The notes beneath the pieces were generated by a model, which was given only the letters and a program-made list of their open reading frames with translations, ran no database searches and had not been told where the DNA came from. 64,000 nt of DNA from Limnephilus marmoratus (lineage: Eukaryota; Arthropoda; Insecta; Trichoptera; Limnephilidae), in NCBI GenBank assembly GCA_917880885.1, contig OU862928.1, positions 11,241,721 through 11,305,720 of the forward strand, in the 5' to 3' direction. Made by a program: the position numbers and the translations under genes. Positions 39,495-50,469 of this stretch are shown in pieces; positions within the stretch are counted from its first letter, which is position 1; each line of letters starts with the position of its first letter.

Positions 39495-40018
39495 TTAGTA
39501 AAAATATTAATGTGATATTGATTTCTTTTAAATATTGTATAGAGTATTTTCAAAGTAGAGTGTGACATAGAGTTAGTAATACAAATACGGATTTTATAAT
39601 GTGTAGATTGTTGAAGAATATTCCGGTTTTTATTGATCATATATTGATTGATCACATCTTTATCATTACTAGCATAGTCATTTACAATATTTAAATGCAT
39701 ATCTCGTATAATAATATTATTTATATTTCTAAAATTCAATAAAATGTTTTTTGATTCTACTATAAATTGTTGTACTGTAGACTTATGTGTAGGATAAATA
39801 GCAATATAATGCGATAATTTATTAACGTCTTTAAATTTTATATTTAAAATATTAACATCGTAATCATTAAATACTTCATTAATATTGAGAACATTATACA
39901 GGTTGGAAATTGATATTCCAATATCAGAGTTTTTGTTTATACTTATTATTGTTACCTGGTACCCTGGAATGGAGTAATTAGTTTCGCCAGTAGAGTAGGT
40001 CTTTGTAAACCCAATCAA
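39479..40018 (-). pseudogene. Degenerate endonuclease-like domain preceding the true EN
   Basis: A 179-residue frame aligns along its length with the downstream endonuclease. S-I-P-G-Y-Q matches H-L-P-E-Y-N, I-S-I-N-K-N-S matches K-I-N-I-N-K-N-S, IAIYPTHKS matches IAVYRTHGS, and I-L-L-N-F-R-N matches I-L-L-K-F-R-N. Catalytic positions are lost: the S-E-T Glu becomes K, G-D-F-N becomes R-D-M-H, and the L-D-H box is gone. The frame stays open and overlaps the start of the real EN frame by 16 bases. It may be an extra inactive domain of this family or a relic of a second copy. Confidence 0.65.
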
Positions 40019-40255
40019 GCCCGGGAAAAAAATTATTTCTTATAAGATATTATTAATTTTTCAAAAAATTTTTTTACACTTTTAATATTTTTATGAAATT
40101 GAGTAAATCCTTTTTCAGTGCATATAAAATAGAAATCTCTTATAGAGTGATGTAAGTTTTCTTCAATACATATTTTTTTACCTAATGCGTTACATAAAAA
40201 ATCATTCATTGTTAATTTATAGATAAGAGTTTGAGGAAATGAAAATTTACAATAT

Positions 40256-41326
40256 TTATTCGTAGTCAATGCGTTCTTCAGCAATTCGAATCATTTTTTG
40301 CCGGTAAAGGCATTTTATGCTATCGAATCTATGATCGGTGGAATAGTTCATATCAAACCTTTTGTTTTGGACACAGCAGTTGTTGCAGATTGGAGTTTGT
40401 TCTTTGTTTTCACATTTAGATAGTATATGTTCCTTAGTGCAATGAGGGCAAATGGGAGGCTGTGTCCTGGCGAGACATCTTTGAGCTGTGTGGCCGAACT
40501 TGAGGCAATGGTAACATTGTGTGATCGGGCTGCAGTCGTTGACGTACACTCTTTGGAATTTGATGTTTATTTTTTTTTTTTTCTATAAGTTTTTTCCTTA
40601 ATTTTCCCGTTGTTTCGATAATGTAGTTAGTGGTGTCGTTTTCTTTTACTTCATTGTACTTATTTTTTAATTCCTTGATAAGCTTAATGTCTTTTTTGTC
40701 TTCTAGGGTTAATCCTTCATTTTGTTGTACAATCCCGTCAATAATTTCTTCTTCAGTCAATTGGCATTGCAGGCTTTTCAACATTAAGCACGGTTTCCTT
40801 TTTTTATTTCTTCGGCCGATACTTCTTTTCCAATTACTTTATTTATCTCTTCGGTTAATTTTTCTGCATCTTCTTTTTTTTGGCAAGAAATCACTAATTT
40901 TTGTTCTCCGATCTTTTTTACTCTATTTACTCCAACTTTTATTTTTGTTAAATTAATATTTTTTTGAATTTTTATTTTTATGTCCTCGGCTTTCAAGGTG
41001 TTTTTTGAGGTAATTAAAATGGCGTATTTCTGTTCTGCATTATATGAAGTTTCTACGAAGTTTTTATTGTTACTTAGCGCACTTGCGTATGATTTTTTGT
41101 TATTTTGATGAATTTCTTCAAGTTTCTGTGTGTAGTGATGATTATTTTTAATATTAATTTCTTGTAATTCTATGATCTTCTTTTGTAGACTTATTAGTTC
41201 GTGTTGAATTTTTTCTTCCAGTGATACAATATTTTGTTCCAGTGTTAATTTTATTTTTGAGTCTTTCACTGAAGTGATCTTATTAACTAAGTCTTTAATA
41301 TTTTTAAAAATTTCTTTGGTTTCCAT
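40256..41326 (-). pseudogene. LINE ORF1 (coiled coil plus zinc knuckles), frameshifted
   Basis: The first piece (41326-40784) is Lys/Glu-rich with coiled-coil heptads, followed by K-Y-A-I-L-I-T-S-K and K-I-K-V-G-V-N-R-V-K, as in the RNA-binding domain before LINE knuckles. The second (40784-40434) continues it. The third (40549-40256) holds C-Y-H-C-L-K-F-G-H-T-A-Q-R-C and C-P-H-C-T-K-E-H-I-L-S-K-C zinc knuckles and a third C-x2-C...H motif. The frames overlap, and one break falls in an A-run near 40570, so two indels explain the split. ORF1 proteins coat the element RNA. Confidence 0.82.
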
Positions 41327-41464
41327 ATTTAATTAATGGAATCGCCCAGGTGGGCGAGTTATTAATGTGAGTAACTATATTTATTGTTTTACTTCTTACA
41401 AAATAATGCGACTGTACTCGTTCGGTGCTGAGCGAGATAATTATGACAAATCTTTGAAAATTTT

Positions 41465-42545
41465 GACAAATCTTTTATGACAAATCTGAGAAAATTCTTT
41501 GACAAATCTAATACGCTTAAATTTTGAATCAGATTCCTAGGTATTATGCCAGTGGCCGAAATAACAAATGGTAATATTTTTTATAGTCCGAGAATGCCAA
41601 ATTCTTTTAATCTCATTTCCTAAATCTGTGTATTTTCTTATTTTTTCAGAAATAGTTTTTTGAATATTACAGGCATTTGGAATAGCTACATCAATGATAT
41701 AAGTTATTTTTTTAATTTTGTCATGTAAAACTATATCAGGTCTATTATGACTAATTGTTCTGTCTGTTAGTATAGTTTTATCATAATATATTTTATAAAA
41801 TTCATTTTCTAAAAATGAATTTGGTTCATATTCATAATATGGTACTATATTACGGCAGTCAATCAAGTTATGTTTAATTACCAAACTTTGGTGAATTATT
41901 TGTAAAACCTGATTGTGCCTAAATGTGTACTCGGACGGTGCTTATATAGAACATCCCGATATAATATGTTCTATAGTTTCCGGAAAAGCCAAACATTTTC
42001 TACATAAATCATCAATTTGATTTATATCTTTTATTATATGCTTCCTTTAATTTTTAGTATTAATGACTCTATCTTGAATGGCAAGCATAAATCCTTCTAT
42101 TTCTGCTCTCAACTCTCCAATGCTCAACCATTTGTTTGACGAAAGTTTGTCAACATACGTTTGGTTGAGGTAATTGAAGTGTTTTGCATGAATAATTTTA
42201 TTTGACCAGGAATCTAATAATTGAATGTTGGCATTCTCGTCATATAAATTTAAAGGAGTAATATTTCTATCTGCCTTGCAAATTATCTTGTGCATTTCTG
42301 AGCTATTAGCTTTCCTATGGAAAAAATTTCTAAGCATTTCTACCTGATTGTGTTTCAGAGATGTTATTTTGACTACACCTCTACCTCCTAAATTTCTAAG
42401 TAAATTAATTCGTTCTATAGCTGAATTTGGATGATGGCAATTAAACTTTGTTAACGTAGTTCTAATTAATCGTTCTAAACTATCTAAATCTGTATTGGAC
42501 CATTTAATTATGCCAAATGAGTACGTTAGTAGAGGTATTATCATT
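41465..42545 (-). mobile_element. R4/Dong-like LINE, truncated copy 1
   Basis: Minus-strand pieces 42550-42047 and 41884-41537 match copy 2 almost base for base. Relative to copy 2 it lacks 18 bases near 42208 and carries disruptions at about 41940 and 42048. The 5' junction is in an (ATTATC)n tract. Near the 3' end tgacaaatct is repeated. Confidence 0.85.
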
Positions 42546-42550
42546 ATCAT
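41537..42550 (-). pseudogene. R4-like ORF C-terminus with restriction-like endonuclease
   Basis: The N-terminal piece is RT thumb and beyond (PLLTYSFGIIKW...). The C-terminal piece carries S-H-N-R-P-D-I-V-L-H-D...Y-I-I-D-V-A-I-P...K-I-R-K-Y, the R-P-D / D-x-A-x-P pattern of the restriction-like (PD-(D/E)xK) endonuclease found in R2/R4/Dong LINEs. This domain sits after the RT, unlike the apurinic type in the neighbouring CR1-like elements. Here the domain reads through cleanly, whereas the CCHC finger between the pieces is damaged. Confidence 0.82.
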
Positions 42551-42585
42551 ATAGTTAGTAGAGGTATCATTATTAATTGTATTTA

Positions 42586-42620
42586 TGCACCAGATTTAAA
42601 TGTCCGGGTTAAAATTTCCC

Positions 42621-42658
<38 letters not shown>
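42586..42658 (+). repeat. Shared short repeat with long poly(A)
   Basis: caccagatttaaatgtccgg, gttaaaatttcccc, then about 40 A. This is the same start as at 36128. A poly(A) this long suggests a young retroposon end. Confidence 0.55.
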
Positions 42659-42660
<2 letters not shown>

Positions 42661-42832
42661 AAAAAAAGAAGGAAAAACTAAACCCTTTCACACACTTCCC
42701 CAAATGATCATCTAGTCAACCCACGCTATGCAATTGCACTATATAAGTATTATAAATACAAAACAATACAAGAACAACATGTCAACCTACTAGAGACCAA
42801 ATGGGAATATAATTCACCGACTCCAGATATTT

Positions 42833-44427
42833 TCATATCAGAGGGTTCGGCTCTGTGGCATTTCTAATTGAACCTATAAATCCTACCGATGCCTCAATAT
42901 AAATATTTAAAAAATCCTTTGTAATCCTACATGTATTTAAAATGACTGATTTTTGCATTTTTATATACAAATTCTTTGACAAATCTAATATGCTTAAATT
43001 TTGAATCAGATTCCTAGGTATTATGCCAGTGGCCGAAATAACAAATGGCAATATTTTTATAGTCCGAGAATGCCAAATTCTTTTAATCTCATTTCCTAAA
43101 TCTGTGTATTTTCTTATTTTTTCAGAAATAGTTTTTTGAATATTACAGGAATTTGGAATAGCTACATCAATGATATAAGTTATTTTTTTTAATTTTGTCA
43201 TGTAAAACTATATCAGGTCTATTATGACTAATTGTTCTGTCTGTTAGTATAGTTTTATCATAATATATTTTATAAAATTCATTTTCTAAAAATGAATTTG
43301 GTTCATATTCATAATATGGTAGTATATTACGGCAGACAATCAAGTTATGTTTAATTACCAAACTTTGGTGAATTATTTTTAAAACCTGATTGTGTCTAAA
43401 TGTATACTCGGAAGGCGCTAATATAGAACATCCCGATATAATATGTTCTATAGTTTCGGGAAAAGCCAAACATTTTCTACATAAATCATCAATTTGATTT
43501 ATATCTTTGATTATATGCTTTCTATAATTTTTAGTATTAATGACTCTATCTTGAATGGCAAGCATAAATCCTTCTATTTCTGCGCTCAACTCTCCAATAC
43601 TCAACCATTTGTTTGACGAAAGTTTGTCAACATACGTTTGGTTGAGATAATTGAAGTGTTTTGCGTGAATAATTTTATTTGACCAGGAATCTAATAATTC
43701 CTGGTTAGTATTTATAAGAATGTTGGCATTCTCGTCATATAAATTTAAAGGTGTAATATTTCTATCTGCCTTGCAAATTATTTTGTGCATTTCTGAGCTA
43801 TTAGCTTTCCTATGGAAAAAATTTCTAAGCATTTCTACCTGATTGTGTTTCAAAGATGTTATTTTGACTACACCTCTAGCTCCTAAATTTCTAGGTAAAT
43901 TAATTCGTTCTATAGCTGAATTTGGATGATGGCAATTAAATTTTGTTAACGTAGTTCTAATCAATCGTTCTAAACTATCTAAATCTGTATTGGACCATTT
44001 AATTATGCCAAATGAGTACGTTAGTAGAGGTATTGCCCAAGTATTTATTGCTTTTACTAAATTTTTAGCAGATAGATTGCATTTTAAAAATTTTCTGATC
44101 CTAGTTTGAAATTTAATCCTAATATCATTTTTAATACTGGTGTGATCTAATCTATTCGATTGCGGGTATCCTAAATATTTATAAACCTCATCCCCTTTCA
44201 TACTTTGAATTTTGAAATTTCTAAATATACCCTCGTCTCCATCTACAATTTTGCCTTTCTCTATATGGATCGTTTTACATTTATCTAAACCAAAAGTCAT
44301 TTTAATATCATCTGAAAAAAATTTAACTACCTTAATCATTTTCTCTAAATTTGATTCAGAATTTGAAAATAATTTTATATCATCCATATATAATAGATGT
44401 GAAACTATACTACTCTCTCTTGTATTA
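42833..44427 (-). mobile_element. R4/Dong-like LINE, truncated copy 2
   Basis: On minus it starts at the catalytic DD of the RT and extends through the CCHC finger and endonuclease to the stop near 42833. The 5' junction lies at a (TATCAT)n tract (44428-44460). Next to it is a LINE-like 3' end (gctgccaggctgtaagccca on minus). Confidence 0.88.
43167..44387 (-). pseudogene. R4-like RT C-terminal half, CCHC finger and endonuclease start
   Basis: It opens M-D-D-I-K-L-F-S (the RT DD box), then CKTIHIEKGK, KYLGYPQSNRLDH and NTWAIPLLTYSFGIIKW. The C-terminal finger is L-C-R-K-C-L-A-F-P-E-T-I-E-H-I-I-S-G-C, followed by NRPDIVLHDKIKK. A run of eight T (seven in copy 1) near 43183 shifts the frame, and the endonuclease continues in 43201-42833 (I-I-D-V-A-I-P). 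Restriction-like endonuclease LINEs usually insert at preferred sequences. The 5' half is missing. Confidence 0.86.
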
Positions 44428-44460
44428 TCATTATCATTATCATTATCATATCATAATGTT

Positions 44461-45107
44461 GTAGCTGGGCTTACAGCCTGGCAGCATTTTCTACAAACCT
44501 AAACATTATTTTGGGTAAAAAATATTTAGTATTAATAAATTTTGGTAAATTAACTCTTTTTGTTTATTTTATTTTAGTTTTCATAGAAATCCATTTAATT
44601 ATTATAATTTTTTATTTTTATTATAATTATAATCATATTTTTATTTATTTATTTGTAAGAAACAAACAGCTTTTACATAATTATATTGATAATATACCAA
44701 ATAAAGTGAACTGAAGTCAAGCCACAGAAGTTTCTTATGCTAAAGTTAATTGGCAAAGAAGTTTTATCTTAAAATTAATTTTGGGTTATAGGAAGGGTAG
44801 AGGAAGAGGAATATAGGAAAAGGATAGGAGATGCTTCTGATACATTCCATACTCTCATATTTATAATCGATCGTACGCGTTACTTTACGTCGGTATTTCT
44901 TTAAGTTATTACTAAAAATGTCAATTCTGTGAAATTTTGTATTATATTGTGCACATACATGAGAAATTGGGGAATTTTTTCTAACATTTATTCTACACGA
45001 GGGCAAATAAAATAAATCGGTTTGTCGGGTTGATCTTGACGGAATATGAAAATTTATTAAATTGGTGAGCTCTGGTGAGTCGTAAGACGTGTAAGTTAAG
45101 TTTATAA
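44461..45107. other. Spacer: nothing recognised
   Basis: AT-rich DNA between the R4-like copy and the I-like element, with no gene. Confidence 0.5.
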
Positions 45108-45191
45108 TTTTTTTTTCTATTATTTCTGGCTTTCACCCTTCAAGGGTGTTCTAGGCCATCATTTATAATTACAGAGAAAGGAAAGGTGAAT

Positions 45192-47337
45192 TTATATATT
45201 AATTTTATTTAAATGTGCAAATTTCAGAATTTTATGGAAGATTGGTGTGGAGTTCAGACTTAGAAGAGATGAGATGTTGAATGGAGGAGAGGCAATTTTG
45301 GATAAATCTTGATAGAAGAGAGGATATTTATTTAGAGAGGGACAATCAAAAAATATGTGATCTAAAGTTCCCACATCTAGACCACAGAACGTACAATCTG
45401 GGGAGTCAAGCACATGAATTTAAAAAGTTGAGAAGGAACGGAACAATGTCCGATTCTCATTCGAATAAGTAAGGAAATTTCTTTTTTGGAAAAATGGGGG
45501 AATTTTTGAAACCACGGTTTTGATGGGATAGTCCTTTGTATTGAGGCGTAGCGGGCACCCTTGGATTGACTAGCAATGTTCCAATACTCTATCCAAACAT
45601 TGCGGGATCTATCTTTGATAGGGGAATATGGTTTACGAGGGTAACGGTAGGGTTAGACGCTCCCTGTTTTGCCAAGGAATCAGCAATATCGTTACCCACT
45701 ATGCCAACATGTCCAGGAATCCAAATCAGAGTGACAGTTTTTCCAGAACTTTGAATGGAGGATATCAGTACTCGAATAAGACATACAAAGTGACCATCAG
45801 GATGAAGAAGAGGACTGGATTTAAATTTTTGGAGGGAACTGAGAGAGTCAGAGAGAACAAGAGAATGTTCAAAATTATTTTTTATTATATATTTGAGAGA
45901 TTCAATTATTGCAATGCACTCGGCAGAAAATATTGAAAATTGGTTTGAAATTGAATAAAATATTCTTTCATTAGAATTATTGTGGTAAACGTTAATACCT
46001 ATACCACAGTTAGGAGAGTCTGGAGATTTGGAGCCATCAGTAAATAAAAGAGAAGTGTTGGGCCATTTAGAAGAAATAATGTCATTGAATATATTATTGA
46101 CAGTACGGGCTGGAAGATTGGAATGACTTTTAAGGATGCCGATCCCTTCTTAAATTGTTGGGGATAGGGTGACGTGACTATATTTTAATTTGAATAATGA
46201 AAGAAGATCATTTTGGATAATTTGAAGCTCTGAGAGAGAAAGAAAACGAGAAGATGGCAGGAAGAGGTTTAGTTCGAGCTCTGATTGTAGATGAATGTGT
46301 TGAGTCTTTGAATAATGAAACTCTGGGAATAACCTGATGGCATTTAGAATTTAAACATTTTAGAACAAATTTGTCAGCAAATAGTTGACGTCTTAAATAA
46401 AGTGGAGGATCAGAACATTCTACTTGAAGAGAATTGATGGGCGACGATTGCATGGCTCCAGTTATTATTCGCAATGATTTTGATTGAATTTTGTCTAATT
46501 TGCTGAGTGCATTTTTGGATGCAGTACTAAAAAGTGGGCAGGCATAGTCGAGATGGCTTCGAATAAGTGCGTTGTAAAGCAACTTAATGCAGATAGGGTG
46601 TGCACCCCACCAAACGCCAGTCAATGATCTGATGATATTTAATTTTTTTTCACATTTAGTAACTATATTATGAATATGGGAAGACCATTTAAGTTTCCTA
46701 TCAAATGTTACTCCCAAAAATTTAACTTCGGAGACATTGGGGATTGGAGAGTTTTAAAATAAAATTTGAACAGGGGGGGTTATTATGACGGTTTGAGAAG
46801 GTGACACACTGGCTCTTTTGGACTGAAAGTTCAAGACCATTTAAAGTGAGCCATGTGCAAAGGGCATCCATGGCATCATTAAGATATTTGGCGGCGGGTG
46901 GGATGATTTTGGATGATAAGAAGAAAGCTATGTCATCCGCGAACTCAATAACTTTTACTTGAGGGGGAATGGTGACATGCATATCATGTGTGTATATGTT
47001 ATACAGTAAGCCCTTCCAAATTGACCTACTCTGAGGAGTAACATCTGGTAGCTCAATGAAAATTTTCCTATCGAGAAAAAGATTAATAATAGATTGGACA
47101 AACATGTGGGGTAAGCCAAGGCCTAAAAGCTTTTTTTTAAGAATTGGGATGGAAACATTGTCAAAGGCGCCTTCTATGTCTATAAAGACTGCAAGACATA
47201 CTTCTTTGTTAGAAATGGATAAATTAATATCAGTGCTGATGATGGCAAGGTTATCTTGCGTGGATTTTTTTTTCTAAATCCAAATTGAGATGGAGAGAGA
47301 AGATGATTACTCTCAACCAAGTAGTGAGCAGATTTTC
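45192..47337 (-). pseudogene. I-like ORF2 second part: RT core, RNase H, C-terminus
   Basis: After the insertion the RT resumes with Y-L-V-E-S-N, S-P-S-Q-F-G-F-R-K-K and I-D-I-E-G-A-F-D-N-V (Asp). It continues in 47105-46722 (VIEFADDIAFF) and 46717-46208 (GVTFDRKLKWSSH). RNase H can be read from 46030 down: S-K-S-P-D-S-P-N-C-G-I-G, A-E-C-I-A-I-I-E-S-L, L-S-D-S-L-S-S-L and WIPGHVGIVGNDIAD. The last piece (45413-45192) has the C-x2-C...H...C finger C-T-F-C-G-L-D...L-D-H-I-F-F-D-C. Several frameshifts separate them. Confidence 0.85.
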
Positions 47338-48077
47338 GTTAAAATTCCGTTTTATATACTTACCTTCATTCATAATTAAATTCTCTTTTGATTGAATTAA
47401 TTTTAAACGAAATTTTTTACTCTTGCTAATTTGCACAAGTTTGCATAAAAACAAAATCAGTTCCTTTCGGTTTATACGCGCGTTTCATTCAAGTGACTTT
47501 TAGCAAATTATAAGATGCCAGAGTTTAAAGTGCCTACGTGTGATATTTTAGTGTATTTTTCCATCGCGCGCTATGCAACATCTGGCATCGTGGACCTTCC
47601 CGCCATTTTGAATGCTGTGAAAGTTTGTAATCAATTCAGTGTTCCTTGACCAGCCGACTCAAGTAGTTATTCTCCTTACATTTCTTGCATAAATTCGCTC
47701 CAAAGGATTTTCCCTTAATTTATTTTTTAGAACCGATTGCGAAGAAATGCACTAGAGCAAGGTTAAATTAGAGGATGACGAAGAATCATTACAGCTAACG
47801 TTGGAAGACTAAATCGAACTAGATTCAATAGCGGCCTCTACATCCTCCGCAGGATCAGAGAACCTAAAAAAAAAAAAAAAAAACTCATAATATATGATAA
47901 GCCCACGACATGTCCGGTCTTATCAGTGGTTGAAATTAAATAATCCATGAGTTACGCTCGAGTTACTCGTGGGAAAAACGGACCATCTCAGTCCACCACA
48001 GCTCCGGTCACCGAGAAGAATTTCTCATTGATTGTCTCTGGGAAACCACCTATTGCTAGTAAAATGGAGAGGCATGT

Positions 48078-48131
48078 TGACTCCAGGACTTCATGGGACT
48101 CCAGGACTTCGTGGGACTCCAGGACTTCGTG
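48078..48131 (+). repeat. 18-bp triplicate (gactccaggacttcgtgg)
   Basis: Three near-identical 18-base units give a D-S-R-T-S-W repeat in one short open frame. No protein family is evident. Confidence 0.85.
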
Positions 48132-48333
48132 ATTATTATTGGTCGGCGACTTTGCTACAGTACGACTAAATACATAAGAGTGCAATGCTATTGCTTTACC
48201 TCTGGTAAGACTGCAATACGATTGTGTCCACAGCAGGCATTATTATTTGTTTACTGAAGAAGATCAGTCGGTAGCTTATTCTTATTTCTAGGTTCAAATG
48301 TTGAAGCGAGAGAGTATATGTATTCCGATAATC

Positions 48334-48825
48334 TTGAAATACGTACATATGAAAAGATATTTTATTTAATTTATTGGGGGGGCTAGAATTACAATAATCT
48401 ATGCGCTTGATAGCTGCAAGACGAGTTGTTATCTAGCTCCTACGTAGTTAAGTAAATTGAAATATGTGCATATGAAAACATATTTTATTTAATTTATTGG
48501 GGGGCTAGAATTCCAATAATCCATGCGCTTGATAGCTGCAAGACGAGTTGTTATCTAGCTCCTACGTAGTTAAGTAAATTGAAATATGTGCATATGAAAA
48601 CATATTTTATTTAATTTATTGGGGGGCTAGAATTCCAATAATCCATGCGCTTGATAGCTGCAAGACGAGTTGTTATCTAGCTCCTACGTAGTTAGGTAAA
48701 TTGAAATATGTGCATATGAAAACATATTTTATTTCATTTATTGGGGGGCTAGAATTACAATAATCCATGCGCTTGATAGCTGCAAGACGAGTTGTTATCT
48801 AGCCTCCTACATAGTTAAGTAAATT
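48334..48825 (+). repeat. 122-bp tandem repeat, four copies
   Basis: Units start ttgaaatatgtgcatatg at 48334, 48457, 48579 and 48701. They contain ttattggggggctagaatt and gcgcttgatagctgcaagac. The outer copies are the most diverged. Confidence 0.93.
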
Positions 48826-48887
48826 CTAAAGTAAAATCCATGCTAATTTGTACAGCGCTCTTGAGGCGATTTTTCGCAAAAACAGCG

Positions 48888-50469
48888 CTATATAAGTTGT
48901 CCAAATTTATTATTATTATTAAAAAATTCTAACCGATTTTCAATTAATTTTTCATAAATTTTACTAAGGGCGGATGAAAGATCAATTGGCCTATAGTTGG
49001 ATCCAGAATTGGGTGATTTGTTTAATTTTAGGATTGGAATGATTATTTGAGAACTCCGGTCATCAGGAATTATGCCAGTCTGGAATATTTTATTTAAGGT
49101 GCTTAAGAGGTGATTTAGAACATTATCATTACTATTTTTGATAATGCTATAAGCTATACCATCTCTGCCTTGACTGTTGATAATTTTTTTTTTTAATTCA
49201 ATTAAAGTGAATGGAGAGTCTAGCCAATGATCAGACGTAGGAGTGTTGTGGATGGGAGTTATTTCATCTAAGTTAGGTACAGAAGGGGGGGCAATTTTGT
49301 CCAAGAACTCATCTATCCATTTAGAATGAGACGCTCGAGGAGATGTTGAACTGAAGGAGGATCGAAATCTTCGAATCATAGACCAAACTTCCGAAATTGG
49401 AGTGCTCGGAGATACTGAACTGCAGAAGTTGTACCACCCGGATCTTTTTTTTTACCTCAATACCCTTTTGGCATTGGCTTCGGCATTTTTGTATATGAGA
49501 TAGTTCTCCATAGTTGTGACGATAAGAAAGAGATTTAGCTTTCCGAATTCTTACTACCATGGAACATTCCTCATCCCACCAGGGAGTCGGAGGGAGTTTT
49601 TTGAGAGATTTGATTTTAGGGGGAGGATTTGATTTATTAATTGCAGTTATGAGCATTGATTTGAAGTTATCGTAGTCATCTTTGACAGATAATGTATCGA
49701 TAGAAGGTAAATTTTGTATAAACTTATCCATATGCGAGTTAAATTCGTCCCATTTGGTGAATTTTGTTTTAATCTTTGTCGAAATATGGGACTTGTCTGA
49801 ATGAAAAGAAGTTTGATAAGTGATGGTGATCGGGAAATGATCACTGGAGCAAGGGTCGGGGGACACCACCCACGAGGAGAGAGGTGCCAGATTAGCAGAG
49901 CATATGGAGAGATCCACTGCACTGGGGTTTGTGTTGGGGCGAGAGATTCTAGTAGGAGATCCGTCATTCAAAAGAAAAAGGTTGGATTCATCTAGGAAAT
50001 CCACCACACTTCGACCGTCTCGATCAGAGAAAGCAGAACCCCAGACGGGGGAATGGGCATTAAAATCGCCCAATAAAAAGAAAGGAGGGCTTAGTTGACG
50101 GATAATTTGCAACCATGCTTGTTTATTGAAGTGCGAAATTGGGGGAAGATAGACTGAAACAAAGGAAGTGTCCTTTATTTTAGCTGCAACCATTTGAAAG
50201 TCAGCATTGGGGGGTTTGATATTATTTATTGGGAAAAAAGGAATGGATTTTTTAATAAAAAGGGCAGCACCACCGCCCGTACCTTCCGGGCGATCATCGC
50301 GGAGACAGGAGTACCCTCCCACATTAAAGTGGGTGGATGGAGTAAACCATGTCTCCGAGATAGCAGCCACAGAAACAAGGTTTGAATTTAATAGGTTAAG
50401 TAGGTTCGATTTGTTAGAAATAGCACTGCGGCTAATCCACTGAAGAATTCTGACATCTTGAAGAGCCAT
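48888..50469 (-). pseudogene. I-like ORF2 first part: endonuclease and RT start
   Basis: 50469-49321 encodes the apurinic-type endonuclease: I-L-Q-W-I-S-R-S, VAAISETWF, FLLGDFNAHSPVWGS, S-A-V-D-L-S-I-C-S and P-C-S-S-D-H-F-P-I-T-I. A frameshift near 49430 moves it to 49379-48888. There the RT begins with GRDGIAYSIIKN, IIIPILKLNK, SNYRPIDLSSALSKIYEK and E-N-R-L. The RT is then cut by the 1.6 kb insertion. Confidence 0.88.

Larger units (their letters stand above)
36203..41450 (-). mobile_element. Near-complete CR1-like LINE
   Basis: Read on minus: a 5' UTR with hairpin cgcccacctgggcg, ORF1 (41326-40256, frameshifted), an extra ORF (40018-39479), EN (39494-38292), RT (38245-36542), a 3' UTR with a bulged hairpin (36309-36346) and a poly(A) tail (T-run about 36203-36231). 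All domains of an autonomous element are present with a handful of lesions, so it is relatively young. Confidence 0.88.
47338..48934. mobile_element. 1.6-kb insertion in the I-like RT
   Basis: Flanked by the 7-base direct repeat gattttc (47331-47337, 48935-48941). Outer ends gttaaaattcc and its near complement suggest short inverted repeats. The right end also has gcgctatataagttg then (TTA)n, as in some retroposon tails, so the class is uncertain. No transposase was recognised. Confidence 0.6.

Noticed and set aside
48334..48825. CRISPR or attachment-site array
   Set aside because: Four head-to-tail 122-bp copies without spacers; a simple tandem duplication inside a transposon insertion.
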